A stretch of 64,000 nt of DNA, taken from NCBI GenBank assembly GCA_902462205.1, contig CABQAR010000002.1, positions 62,001 through 126,000 of the forward strand, in the 5' to 3' direction. The position numbers and the translations under genes are program-made. The notes beneath the pieces are model-generated. The model worked only from the letters and a program-made list of their open reading frames with translations. It was not told the DNA's origin and ran no database searches. The stretch comes from an uncultured Dialister sp. GTDB taxonomy: Bacteria; Bacillota; Negativicutes; Veillonellales; Dialisteraceae. This document shows, piece by piece, positions 26,772 to 35,326 of this stretch (position 1 is its first letter; each line of letters starts with the position of its first letter).

Positions 26772-27833
26772 TTATTCCTCGTCTTCTTTTTCTTTCTTCA
26801 TCTGGTATGGAGAGGGAACGACCTCTTTCAGGACGCCCAGCTTCCTTGCCCAAAGGATAAACACGATGAGCGCAAGGATGATCACCGCGGTACCGATGAA
26901 CGGGCGGACATGGATCACAAGCAGCGCCATGCAGGAGAAAAACGCCGTCAGCGCATACATGATGAGCACGACCTGTTTCTGCGTCAGCCCTTTCGCCAAG
27001 AGCCGATGGTGCAGATGGTTTTTATCCGGGGAAAATACGGGAACACCGGAATGCTTCCTCCTCACGATGGCAAGCACCGTATCCGTAATCGGCACCGCCA
27101 GCGCCACCAGCGGCACGATCAATACGGCAGCAGCCGCTGTCTTCATGGAACCCATGACGGATACGGCGCCGATGACGTAGCCAAGGAACATGGAGCCCGT
27201 ATCCCCCATGAAAATTTTCGCAGGATTGAAATTATATTGCAGGAACGCCAGACAGGCACCGGTCATCGCGACCATGGCCGCCGCGGAAACCCACTGCCCC
27301 ATCTGGAACGCCAGAAGCGCGATGGCGATAGAGGCAATCGTTGCGATGCCTGCAGCCAGTCCGTCCAGCCCGTCGATCAGATTCACCGTATTCACAAAAC
27401 CGATAATCCAGAAAATCGTGAGCGGTATGGAAATAATGGCAGGAAACGTAACGATTCCAAAATAAGGAAGATTGACCCAGTCGATATTCACTCCGAAGAA
27501 CAGGACGAGGATGGCTGCCGATACGATCTGACCCAGCAGTTTTACCCTGGCAGGCAGAGAAAGAATATCATCCGCAATCCCGACAAGAACGAGACAGGTC
27601 GCCCCTATCATGATTCCTGCCATCTCATAGGTGAATCCGATGGTAAAGATGACTGAGCCCATAAACCCTGCATATATGGCAAGACCCCCGAGACGGGGAA
27701 TCAATCCGTGATGAACCTTTCGCGCGTCCGGCTTATCCACCGCACCGATCCTGACAGCGAAATTCTTGACAACCGGCGTCAGGATGAAGGTAATAAAAAG
27801 CGCGACAAGGAACGTGAACGCATAAGCGAACAA
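26772..27833 (-). CDS. wecA: Undecaprenyl-phosphate GlcNAc-1-phosphate transferase (WecA/TagO family)
   Basis: 353 residues with about ten membrane segments. It starts polymer synthesis by moving GlcNAc-1-P to undecaprenyl phosphate at the inner membrane. Motifs: DKPDARKVHHGLIPRLGG, ADDILSLPARVKLLGQ, NTVNLIDGLDGLAAG, MGDTGSMFLGY, and the His-rich SPDKNHLHHRLL. I prefer the TTG at 27833: GGAGG is 7 nt before it and the protein then begins at the family's usual first membrane helix. The ATG at 27857 has no SD and overlaps a TATAAT box (27861-27856). Confidence 0.93.
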   Translation of the reverse strand: MFAYAFTFLVALFITFILTPVVKNFAVRIGAVDKPDARKVHHGLIPRLGGLAIYAGFMGSVIFTIGFTYEMAGIMIGATCLVLVGIADDILSLPARVKLLGQIVSAAILVLFFGVNIDWVNLPYFGIVTFPAIISIPLTIFWIIGFVNTVNLIDGLDGLAAGIATIASIAIALLAFQMGQWVSAAAMVAMTGACLAFLQYNFNPAKIFMGDTGSMFLGYVIGAVSVMGSMKTAAAAVLIVPLVALAVPITDTVLAIVRRKHSGVPVFSPDKNHLHHRLLAKGLTQKQVVLIMYALTAFFSCMALLVIHVRPFIGTAVIILALIVFILWARKLGVLKEVVPSPYQMKKEKEDEE

Positions 27834-27861
27834 CGAAGCACCTCCACTGTTTATCATTATA

Positions 27862-28096
27862 TGAATATTTTAGCACAAGTCGCGAAATATTGTATGCCAA
27901 TGGAATTGACGGGTAAACACAAAATACCCGCTCCGCGAAAAAGAACATTTCTTTAAAGAACAAATAAACATCTCCCGCCCTTATCCGTCATCATCATTCC
28001 TGCCATACGCGGAATTTTTCAATCCCTGTTCTTTTTCAGATTTTAATCCTTTTACTTCAATAACAAATTATTTTTTAATAAATTTTATGATAATGG
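27862..28096. other. Intergenic region upstream of wecA
   Basis: AT-rich and without a gene. The minus-strand part near 27856-27872 holds TATAAT and an extended TGCTAAAAT, either of which could be the wecA -10 box; no good -35 is evident. Plus-strand promoter elements of the small RNA begin at 28097. Confidence 0.5.
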
Positions 28097-28125
28097 TTTT
28101 CAAAATCATTTTATTGTGCTATAAT
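28097..28125 (+). promoter_or_regulatory. Promoter of the candidate small RNA
   Basis: TTTTCA (28097-28102), exactly 17 nt, TATAAT (28120-28125). No protein-coding gene follows on this strand. Confidence 0.65.
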
Positions 28126-28131
28126 CCAATT

Positions 28132-28265
28132 AAAGATGGTTGCAGCATACCTCCTGCGGCCGTCTTTAGACAGATATTTCCACACAGCGTGGAATATCAA
28201 CTCCTTTCCAACTTCCTTTATTTTTATACTCCTTAAAAGAGAACGGGTTTATCCGTTCTTTTTTA
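28132..28265 (+). ncRNA. Candidate three-hairpin small RNA with anti-Shine-Dalgarno motifs
   Basis: About 134 nt from the predicted start to a T-run. Hairpin 1 (28132-28167) is a 14-bp stem, AAAGATGGTTGCAG with CTGCGGCCGTCTTT, whose loop exposes ACCTCC. Hairpin 2 (about 28173-28198) pairs GATATTTCCAC with GTGGAATATC. A single-stranded stretch (28199-28235) contains ACTCCTTTCC, ACTTCCTTTA and ACTCCTTAAA. Hairpin 3 (28240-28259, AGAACGG/CCGTTCT) with its T-run is an intrinsic terminator. The pyrimidine motifs complement AAGGAGG-type ribosome sites, as in trans-acting small RNAs. No long reading frame is present. I do not recognise it as a known family. Confidence 0.55.
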
Positions 28266-28324
28266 TTGCACGGAAGAAATACCTGCCGTTTTGCAAGATG
28301 GAAATATCATCGGAATCGCTCCGC

Positions 28325-28365
28325 AAAAAAAGACTGCCGACACAATATAAGTCAGCAGTCTTTTT
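28325..28365 (-). terminator. Terminator of the two-gene secreted-protein operon
   Basis: AAAAAGACTGC pairs with GCAGTCTTTTT, with an inner GAC/GTC extension; the minus-strand T-run lies about 10 nt after the stop at 28371. Confidence 0.8.
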
Positions 28366-28370
28366 GTTTT

Positions 28371-29099
28371 TTACATTTTCAGGGAGGCTTTCGCCAGTTT
28401 TTCTATTTCTTCCTTCACCATCTCTTTTTCCGCATCACTGGTGATGGCCGCCATGCCCCTGTATTCATTTCCTTTCTTCATCAGATACGCCCTGAAATAC
28501 GCTGGCACGAGGAAGCCGTCCACCTCCGCCCAGATCCTGCCTCCCATCGTGTACATGTCCGTTCCGACAGGACGGATGTATTCCAGATCTTTGATGGACA
28601 CATGGGCAAAGTTGGCCGGAATTTTTCTTTCCGCCGTCTTATTCCTCTCCGCAATGTTTTCCTGTATGCCCGCATTAATCAGATTTTCCGCGCCCATCAG
28701 GAACATATTGGCCATGCCCACCGCCATCTGCGCCGCCTGCCCCGGCTGACCCTTGGCGTCAAAAACGAAGAGCTCGTTCACATCGTTTGAAGACAGGCTC
28801 TCCTTGGAAAATGCGAAATCAATGATCCACGCGGAAGCGGTGACCCCTTTTTCCACAACCAGCTGTCCCATCGGAAGCGTAAAGGTTTTCTGTCCTGTTT
28901 TCAGATTCTCCGCCATTTCCTTTCCATACTGCTCAGGAAGCACGATCGGGCGGAAAACGGCACCATTTCCCAAAGAAAATTCCTGTGTCAGGAACGGTCC
29001 CGGCACCCCTGATACCAGCGGCAATTCTTCGGCCTGGCTGAAAATCGGCACGGCAAGCAGAGCGATCCCTGCGGCAATGGCTGCCATCTGCTTTTTCAT
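28371..29099 (-). CDS. Secreted or periplasmic protein of unknown function
   Basis: 242 residues. A signal peptide (MKKQMAAIAAGIALLAVPIF) ends at SQA-EEL. The mature domain has alternating strands and helices, a Lys/Glu-rich C-terminal helix (EKEMVKEEIEKLAKASLKM) and no motif I recognise. The ATG is part of an ATGA overlap with the stop of the upstream secreted-protein gene, so the two are translationally coupled and probably act together in the envelope. Confidence 0.75.
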   Translation of the reverse strand: MKKQMAAIAAGIALLAVPIFSQAEELPLVSGVPGPFLTQEFSLGNGAVFRPIVLPEQYGKEMAENLKTGQKTFTLPMGQLVVEKGVTASAWIIDFAFSKESLSSNDVNELFVFDAKGQPGQAAQMAVGMANMFLMGAENLINAGIQENIAERNKTAERKIPANFAHVSIKDLEYIRPVGTDMYTMGGRIWAEVDGFLVPAYFRAYLMKKGNEYRGMAAITSDAEKEMVKEEIEKLAKASLKM

Positions 29100-29818
29100 T
29101 TCAATCCCTCCGCTCCTTTTTTCAGAATGGGCTCAAACACCTTTCCCGTCACCTGGTCTGTCAGGAATACGGTCAATCCCATATGGTCATCATCGGCCGT
29201 TTCAAGGACGAACGCATACAAAGGGAACGTCATCCCCTCATTCTGCGGCGCCGCATATACGCCGCCTGCCACATAAGACGTTCCGCAGACTGTCTTTCCT
29301 TTCACAAACCGTCCGTTCTGTGCGCCGGTAGACTTATATTGCGCTTCCAATATGTCCCTCGGCTCCGGCACGCTTGGCACAGAGTTTATTTTTTCCGGAT
29401 GCGCCCGATGGATGGCGTTAACGATTTCCACCCACCTTGCCAGATCCTCCCTGCCCATTCTTGCGGAAACGGAAACCATCTGGTACATGGCTTCCGGCCT
29501 TTCGCTGCGGAGCTGGTACACCTTTCCTTCTTTCAGCAATCGGATCAGCTGGTCGGCCATCATTTCCTCATGGGCCGTGTCTCTGTCAGGAAAAAGTCCG
29601 AGCGTCCTGATCCGTTCCGCCAGATTCTTTCTCAGCTCCGGCTGTTCCAGACTCTTCTCAAATTCCGGCGCCAGGTAGGACCGGCTTCCGTCATGGACGG
29701 TGATCGTACTGTCCAAAGGCAGGACGTGCCCGTCAGAAAGCGTCAGGTCGGCTGCCATGGAAATACTTCCGACTGCCAGCGCGAAAGCCAGTGCAAGAGC
29801 GCCTGTCCGTTTTTTCAT
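29096..29818 (-). CDS. Secreted or periplasmic protein of unknown function
   Basis: 240 residues. A signal peptide (MKKRTGALALAFALAVGSIS) ends at MAA-DLT. The helical middle section (about 45-140) and the C-terminal beta-rich part (TVCGTSYVAGGVYAAPQN, FPLYAFVLETADDDHMGLTV) are not recognised. AAGGAG is upstream of the ATG. First gene of a two-gene operon with the secreted protein at 28371. Confidence 0.75.
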   Translation of the reverse strand: MKKRTGALALAFALAVGSISMAADLTLSDGHVLPLDSTITVHDGSRSYLAPEFEKSLEQPELRKNLAERIRTLGLFPDRDTAHEEMMADQLIRLLKEGKVYQLRSERPEAMYQMVSVSARMGREDLARWVEIVNAIHRAHPEKINSVPSVPEPRDILEAQYKSTGAQNGRFVKGKTVCGTSYVAGGVYAAPQNEGMTFPLYAFVLETADDDHMGLTVFLTDQVTGKVFEPILKKGAEGLK

Positions 29819-29903
29819 ACCCTTCTCCTTTCTATGCCCACAAAAATATTCTTTGCCCCATTATAGCAAAATAACGCTTGATCTGCGGAAAAATCCACAA
29901 GAA

Positions 29904-29930
29904 ACGGACACCCCTCCACGGAGTGCCCGG
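29904..29930 (-). terminator. Weak terminator after pncB
   Basis: GGGCACTCC pairs with GGGGTGTCC (two wobbles), followed by GTTTCTT on the minus strand. Confidence 0.45.
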
Positions 29931-29934
29931 TTGC

Positions 29935-31371
29935 TTATTTTTTCAATTCTCTGTCAATCAGTTCGCTTTTCAGTGCCTGGAGCCTGTCAGACAAATTGAT
30001 TTCCATCCTGTCCGGATTTAACAGACGTTTGTATTCCGGCCAGATCGTATCCATCTGGTGGTTGGCGTATTCGATCGTCTCCCTCAAAGACGGAAGAGGA
30101 AGCTTTTCTCCCTGCCTGATGACCGGCTTCAGAAGCTCTTCCACCGTGTAGGTGCCTGCCTTCAATTCCTTCCTGCGCCATCTGGCGGATTCCGTCACGA
30201 GCGTGAAATCGCCGCCGTCCGCCGCTTTTTCATCGGTCAGGCAGACAAGGTCCGTAATCATCTTTCCCGATTTCTTTTTATAGAAACGGTACACCGTCTT
30301 GATTCCAGGATTCGTCATTTTTTCCACATCGTTGGAAATCTTCATGACCGGCACGAACCGGTTTTCCTGTTCCTTGGCGCTCATTTTGAACACGCCGCCC
30401 AAGGCAGAAGTGCCGTCCGCCGTAATGATTTTCGTCCCGACCCCCCATGAGGTCACCGTGCATCCCTGCGCCTTCAGCGACTGGATGGTGTATTCATCCA
30501 GATCATTGGAGCCGGAAATGATGGCGTCCGGGAATCCTGCTTCGGTAAACATGCGGGTGGCTTCCTGCGACAGATAGGAAATATCTCCGCTGTCAATTCG
30601 GATGCCGTATTTCTTCGGCAGCCGTCCTGCCTCTTTCAGTTCCGTGAAAATACGGATCGCATGGGGGACGCCCATTTCAAGGACGTTATACGTATCCGCG
30701 AGCAGTATCAGATTGTCATGGTACTGGCGCACATATTCGCGGAACGCTTCCAGTTCATCGTCAAAGCTCATGATCCAGCTGTGCGCCATCGTTCCGAGGA
30801 CGGGGATGCCGAATTTTTTTCCTGCCTCCACGTTGGAGGTGCCGTTAAAGCCGCCGATCATGGCGGCGCGGGCGCCCCAAAGCCCTGCGGAATGTCCCTG
30901 CGCGCGGCGGAGGCCGAATTCCATCAGCGCATCCTTCGGCGCCACGGTACGGACGCGGCGCGCCTTTGTCGCAATCAGACTTTCGTGGTTCATGATCATG
31001 GACAGTCCTGTTTCCAAAAGCATCGCTTCCGTCGTCGTTCCATGTACGCGGAGCAGCAGCTCGCCGGGAAATACGACCGTGCCTTCCGATATGGCGTAAA
31101 TATCGCCGGTAAAATGGAAATCCGCCAGATACGCAAGAAATTCGGGATAGAAAATGCCGAGAGATTCCAGATAGGCGATATCTTCCGCGTCGAAGCGGAA
31201 ATTTTCCACGAACTCCTGCAGATGGGCAAGTCCTGCCACGACGGTATATCCGCCATTAAATGGATTTTTACGATAAAAACGGTCAAATACGACTTTCCTT
31301 TCATGCATGCCTTTCTTAAAAAGCGCATTGGCCATTGTCAACTGGTATAAATCCGTAATCAGTCCATTCAT
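29935..31371 (-). CDS. pncB: Nicotinate phosphoribosyltransferase
   Basis: 478 residues, typical of the longer Gram-positive-type NAPRTase. It makes nicotinate mononucleotide from nicotinate and PRPP for NAD salvage. Motifs: LITDLYQLTMANALFK, EFGLRRAQG, the phosphorylated His in GTMAHSWI, LLADTYNVLEMG, RIDSGDI, the PRPP-site SGSNDLDEY and WGVGTKIITADG. AAGGGGG precedes the ATG at 31371. It stands alone, without other NAD genes nearby. Confidence 0.95.
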   Translation of the reverse strand: MNGLITDLYQLTMANALFKKGMHERKVVFDRFYRKNPFNGGYTVVAGLAHLQEFVENFRFDAEDIAYLESLGIFYPEFLAYLADFHFTGDIYAISEGTVVFPGELLLRVHGTTTEAMLLETGLSMIMNHESLIATKARRVRTVAPKDALMEFGLRRAQGHSAGLWGARAAMIGGFNGTSNVEAGKKFGIPVLGTMAHSWIMSFDDELEAFREYVRQYHDNLILLADTYNVLEMGVPHAIRIFTELKEAGRLPKKYGIRIDSGDISYLSQEATRMFTEAGFPDAIISGSNDLDEYTIQSLKAQGCTVTSWGVGTKIITADGTSALGGVFKMSAKEQENRFVPVMKISNDVEKMTNPGIKTVYRFYKKKSGKMITDLVCLTDEKAADGGDFTLVTESARWRRKELKAGTYTVEELLKPVIRQGEKLPLPSLRETIEYANHQMDTIWPEYKRLLNPDRMEINLSDRLQALKSELIDRELKK

Positions 31372-31453
31372 TCCTTAACCCCCTTTAAAAGATGAGAAGC
31401 ATCTGTATTCGTTCCATTATAACACTTCTTACTCCCGGTATTTCCATACAATC

Positions 31454-31494
31454 AAAAAAGGCAGGGCAGGAAACAGTCCCCGCTCTGCCTTTTG
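31454..31494 (-). terminator. Terminator of the flavin-binding-like gene
   Basis: AAAGGCAG with CTGCCTTT (further pairing toward the loop), followed by TTTTTTGA on the minus strand. Confidence 0.7.
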
Positions 31495-31544
31495 CGTATT
31501 CTTTCTGATTCCGGCAGAATCAATTCATTATCCCCATCCACGGA

Positions 31545-31946
31545 TTATAATTCGATTTCTTCCGTCTTTCCCATAAATTCCGTGATGACTGCCTTTCCGC
31601 CTGCGATGCGGAAAACGGTCAGCCGTCCTTCCTTGCGGATATTATCCAGTGATTCCGCGCAGCTTTTCATCATGGCTTTTTTAGGCTCCTCGCCCCTGTC
31701 TTCTCTCAGCTTGCAGACCATGTGGATCGTGGATTTATCCGGATGGGTCGCGCAGATTTCCGCGCGGTCATTGATGAGGAGCTGCCCGTAAATCTCATCG
31801 TCCTTATTGAACAGGAAATGGATGACATCACCGCAGACACAGACATCCTTCAGCGGACGAAGGCGCGGCCATGTGCCGTCCACCGTCGCCATATAGAAAA
31901 CACCGCATTGTTTCAAATATTCCGAAATCCGTTCTGAGCTGGTCAT
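31545..31946 (-). CDS. Pyridoxamine 5'-phosphate oxidase-like flavin-binding protein
   Basis: 133 residues with the split-barrel fold: YMATVDGTWPRLRPL, HFLFNKDDEIYGQLLINDRAEICATH and FRIAGGKAVITEF. Small proteins of this group bind FMN, F420 or haem; some are nitroreductase-like (NimA). The active-site details do not allow a substrate call. GGAAGGGG lies before the ATG. Confidence 0.75.
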   Translation of the reverse strand: MTSSERISEYLKQCGVFYMATVDGTWPRLRPLKDVCVCGDVIHFLFNKDDEIYGQLLINDRAEICATHPDKSTIHMVCKLREDRGEEPKKAMMKSCAESLDNIRKEGRLTVFRIAGGKAVITEFMGKTEEIEL

Positions 31947-32012
31947 GATGATCCCCTTCCGTTCCCTTATTATTCATCCTATTTATTTTATCACACCGTG
32001 GATACCATGGTG

Positions 32013-32243
32013 TTATGCTTTTATTGCTTCTTCACGGTCTGCAAAAATCCTGACCTGTACATCCTCCAGATGGGACAGGATATCGACGACCTCTTTTCTT
32101 GTGTCCGCCGTGGAATTAATCACGCAGACGGCACGTTTCGGATCCAGCGTCGTCAGCACGCCCAGATATTCATATCCCTCCATGATGCGGTTGACGTAAT
32201 TCACTTCGCCCGGATCGATTTCTATATACACCTTAGTGTCCAA
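32013..32243 (-). CDS. DUF4911-type small protein
   Basis: 76 residues, a compact alpha/beta fold: YIEIDPGEVNYVNRIMEGYE, then a strand with AVCVINST and a C-terminal helix-strand-helix. Proteins of this kind occur beside U32 peptidase genes, and this one overlaps trhP by 11 nt. The start is TTG, with AGGAGG 7 nt upstream inside the end of trhP. A helper role for TrhP or in regulation is only a guess from position. Confidence 0.7.
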   Translation of the reverse strand: MDTKVYIEIDPGEVNYVNRIMEGYEYLGVLTTLDPKRAVCVINSTADTRKEVVDILSHLEDVQVRIFADREEAIKA

Positions 32244-33474
32244 AAGCGCGCCTCCTCAAAATCGTATACGGCGGCAGACTGTTTTCCACCATCATGGTCA
32301 GTTCTTCCAGCGGATGGGGAGCCGCCGGAACCTCTTCGCCTTCCGCATTCACCAGCTTGCCGATGGTGACGGGGAATACATCGCCTGCCGGCGTCAGACA
32401 TTCCACCACTTCTCCCGTTTTGAAATGGTTCCTCTGCTGCACCTGCACCGTTTTCTTTCCCTCATTACCGCTTAAAACCAGACCGATGAAATCATAGGGC
32501 TGCTCGGGCTGCGATTTCACATACTCCTGCGCGGAATGGTCAGGCTCCTGGAACGCAAATGCCGTCGTGTACGGGCGGTGGGAAACTTTTTCCAGCTCCT
32601 CCCGCCATTCGGGACGGACAGCGAAGGCAGTCCCTGCCTCATAATAAGAATCTATCGCCTTGCGGTAAGCCGCCACCACGGCAGCCACATAATAAACGCT
32701 CTTCATGCGCCCCTCTATTTTCAGGGAGGACACGCCGGATTCGATCAACTCCGGGATGTGGTCGATCATGCAGAGATCCTTGCTGTTGAAAATATACGTG
32801 CCGTGCTCATCCTCTTCCACCGGGAAATACTGTCCCGGGCGGGACTCCTCCATGACGGAATACTTGAACCGGCAGGCCTGTATGCATTCGCCCCGGTTCG
32901 ACTGGCGCTTTCCGTTCGTGAAATAATTGGAAAGCAGGCAGCGTCCGCTCCATGAAATGCAGAGCGCGCCATGGCCGAATACTTCCAGCTCGATATCCAC
33001 CCTTTTACGGATATCCGCCATTTCCGCCAGAGAAACCTCACGGGCAAGGACGACGCGGGACGCGCCCATATCCTTCCACCGTTTCACCGTCCGCCAGTTG
33101 GCCGCGCTCGCCTGCGTGCTGACATGGATCGAAAGCTTCGGTGCGGCTTCCCTGCATATATCAAAGACGCCGAGATCGGAAATCAGGACCGCATCGACAT
33201 GGATTTCCTGCAGGAAGCGGAAATATTCATCCAGCCCCTTCAAATCCTCATTGCGGGGGATGATATTGGCCGTGATATACACCTTTTTATGCAGAGAGTG
33301 GGCATATGCCACCGCTTCCTTCAATTCCTCATTGCTGAAATTTCCGCCATATGCGCGGAGGCCGAACATCTTTCCCGCCATGTATACGGCATCCGCCCCA
33401 TACAGGAGCGCCATCTTCATTTTTTCCATATTTCCTGCCGGAGCAAGAAGTTCCATCTTTTTGACCAAATTCAT
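32233..33474 (-). CDS. trhP: U32-family protein, probable tRNA U34 hydroxylase TrhP
   Basis: 413 residues. MELLAPAGNMEKMKMALLYG opens the U32 barrel; CISWSGRCLLS and NRGECIQACRFKY carry the four Cys expected to bind an iron-sulfur cluster; KIEGRMKSVYYV is the family signature. In E. coli and B. subtilis TrhP uses prephenate to make 5-hydroxyuridine at tRNA position 34. The neighbouring methyltransferase (TrmR type) and MltG genes form the same order as B. subtilis yrrL-yrrM-yrrN/O, which supports this role over a plain peptidase. B. subtilis has two adjacent paralogues; only one is here. Confidence 0.85.
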   Translation of the reverse strand: MNLVKKMELLAPAGNMEKMKMALLYGADAVYMAGKMFGLRAYGGNFSNEELKEAVAYAHSLHKKVYITANIIPRNEDLKGLDEYFRFLQEIHVDAVLISDLGVFDICREAAPKLSIHVSTQASAANWRTVKRWKDMGASRVVLAREVSLAEMADIRKRVDIELEVFGHGALCISWSGRCLLSNYFTNGKRQSNRGECIQACRFKYSVMEESRPGQYFPVEEDEHGTYIFNSKDLCMIDHIPELIESGVSSLKIEGRMKSVYYVAAVVAAYRKAIDSYYEAGTAFAVRPEWREELEKVSHRPYTTAFAFQEPDHSAQEYVKSQPEQPYDFIGLVLSGNEGKKTVQVQQRNHFKTGEVVECLTPAGDVFPVTIGKLVNAEGEEVPAAPHPLEELTMMVENSLPPYTILRRRAFGH

Positions 33475-33543
33475 CCGTAACCCTTTCTATACGGCTGCCA
33501 CAAAACCCATGCTGCAAAAGCATCGCAAGCCCGGCGCCGCTCC

Positions 33544-34152
33544 TTATTTTTCCTTATCTGTCTTCCGTCTGACGGATACAGCGAGGCCGTCTCCGTTTTC
33601 ATAAACCCTTGTATCATAATTCCTGTCCACATAGGACATGTATTCACGAAGCCGGGTGACAATCGTCCTGTACCGATGGGCGATTGACTCGCTGCTCCGT
33701 ACCAGTCCGCGGAACAGCACATTGTCCGCCGCGATGACGGCCGCTTCCGAAAGCATGGGCTCGACCAACTGCAAATGGCGGAGGTACTGTCCTTTGGGAC
33801 CGTCAAGATATACGAAATCATAGGGGCCTTCCAATGCGGGAATGATTTCAGCCGCATCCCCCAGATGGCAATGCACGCGATGGGAAATGCCTGCTTCCTC
33901 CATGACGGAAACAGCCTTTTTATGCCGCTCCCCATCTATTTCTATCGTATCTATCACGGCAAATGGGAACCGCTCCGCCAAAAGAAGCGCGGAATAGCCG
34001 ATCGCCGTCCCTATTTCCAGTATCCGTTCCGGCTGGACGATGCAGGCGGCCTGCAGAAGCAGCTCACGCTCATCACCGCGGATGATCGGCACATGGTTTA
34101 TTTCTGCTTCCGTTTCCAGCTCTTTTTTGATTTCAGATATTTCCCTTGCCAT
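33544..34152 (-). CDS. trmR: SAM-dependent O-methyltransferase, probable tRNA 5-hydroxyuridine methyltransferase TrmR
   Basis: 202 residues, class I methyltransferase of the O-methyltransferase 3 family: ILEIGTAIGYSALLLA (SAM site), TIEIDGERHKKA, YDFVYLDGPKGQY, VIAADNVLFRG. TrmR converts ho5U34 made by TrhP to mo5U34, widening wobble decoding. The ATG at 34152 has GGAGGG at 9 nt; the ATG at 34173 overlaps the mltG stop but lacks an SD. It sits between mltG and trhP. Confidence 0.85.
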   Translation of the reverse strand: MAREISEIKKELETEAEINHVPIIRGDERELLLQAACIVQPERILEIGTAIGYSALLLAERFPFAVIDTIEIDGERHKKAVSVMEEAGISHRVHCHLGDAAEIIPALEGPYDFVYLDGPKGQYLRHLQLVEPMLSEAAVIAADNVLFRGLVRSSESIAHRYRTIVTRLREYMSYVDRNYDTRVYENGDGLAVSVRRKTDKEK

Positions 34153-34169
34153 ACATCCGCACCCTCCTG

Positions 34170-35207
34170 TCATCCGTCAGAGCCGTAAATCCGGCTGACC
34201 TCAGCCTCATGCTCCTCATAAGTCTTTGTAAATACATGGTGGCCGTCTTTTTCCGCCACATAATACAGATATTCACCGGGCTCCGCCTTTAAAACCGCGC
34301 GGATGGCATCCATGCCCGGACTTCCGATCGGTCCCGGAGGCAGCCCGTTCCTTATATATGTATTATAAGGGGAATCCACCTTCGTGTCCCCGAGAGACAA
34401 TTCCGCCTTCTGCCGGCCAAGGGCATACTGCACCGTCGCATCAATCTGTAGCCGCATGCCTTTTTCCAGCCTTGCCAGAATGACCGAAGCAATCTTTTCC
34501 TGATCCTCCTTGAACCGCGCCTCCCGTTCCACCATGGACGCGATCGTCATCAGCTCATGGATCGTCAGCTTCTTTTTTTCCGCCTGCTTCCGGATATCCG
34601 CCGCCAGCATCTCATCCGTCCTCTTATACATCAGGTCGCAGATCTGCCGGGCCGTATACGCCTTCGGGATTTCATAGGTGTCGGCAAAAAGAAAACCTTC
34701 CCCCTTGATTTCCGCCGGTTCAGGACCGTACATGTAGGAAGCCGGCGCATACGAGGACGCTTCCGCCAGAAAATCTTCTCCGCCGGAAATTCCCGCTTTC
34801 TTCAGGAGCTCGGCAATCCGTGCCGCCGTATATCCTTCCGGCACCGTCACCGTTTCCACGTCTTCCCTGCCGCTTTTCAGCTCTTCAATGGCTTCCTTCA
34901 CCGTCAGCCCCTGATGCATCCTGTAATGGCCGCTCTGCAGCGCCTTCTGATTCCCCGTCGCGATAATCATGGCGCGGAAGATCATCGAACTGCGGATGAC
35001 TCCTTTTTCCTCCAGCCTGTCACCGATTTCCCGGCCGGACGCTTCCTTGGGGATATCAATCGTCACCATCCCCTTCGCCGGCCAGTGGTCAAAGGCGTAA
35101 AAATAAATAAACGCCCCTCCCAGAATGCACAGCAAAAGAAAAAGCACGGTCTTCATCCTTTTCCCCTGATCATTTTCCACGGGCGTTTCCTGTTTCTTTT
35201 CGTCCAT
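34170..35207 (-). CDS. mltG: Endolytic murein transglycosylase MltG
   Basis: 345 residues. Cytoplasmic N-terminus, one membrane helix (TVLFLLLCILGGAFIYFYAF), a LysM-like region, then the YceG domain. The catalytic Glu is in MTIASMVEREARF; NTYIRNGLPPGPIGSPG and the C-terminal YYVAEKDGHHVFTKTYEEHE are family signatures. It cleaves growing glycan strands in the periplasm. First gene of the mltG-trmR-trhP cluster. Confidence 0.93.
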   Translation of the reverse strand: MDEKKQETPVENDQGKRMKTVLFLLLCILGGAFIYFYAFDHWPAKGMVTIDIPKEASGREIGDRLEEKGVIRSSMIFRAMIIATGNQKALQSGHYRMHQGLTVKEAIEELKSGREDVETVTVPEGYTAARIAELLKKAGISGGEDFLAEASSYAPASYMYGPEPAEIKGEGFLFADTYEIPKAYTARQICDLMYKRTDEMLAADIRKQAEKKKLTIHELMTIASMVEREARFKEDQEKIASVILARLEKGMRLQIDATVQYALGRQKAELSLGDTKVDSPYNTYIRNGLPPGPIGSPGMDAIRAVLKAEPGEYLYYVAEKDGHHVFTKTYEEHEAEVSRIYGSDG

Positions 35208-35326
35208 AAAAACCTCAAATGAAATAAACAGCTTTTATAACTGGTTTATTATACCATAAACAGGCAAAACGGCCGTTTTCCACATATGCTACAATGAGGG
35301 CATACGAAAAAAAAGGAGGACACCCC

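Noticed and set aside
30439..30446. C run inside pncB as a second phase-variable tract
   Set aside because: Only six C and the reading frame is continuous through it; too short to suggest switching.
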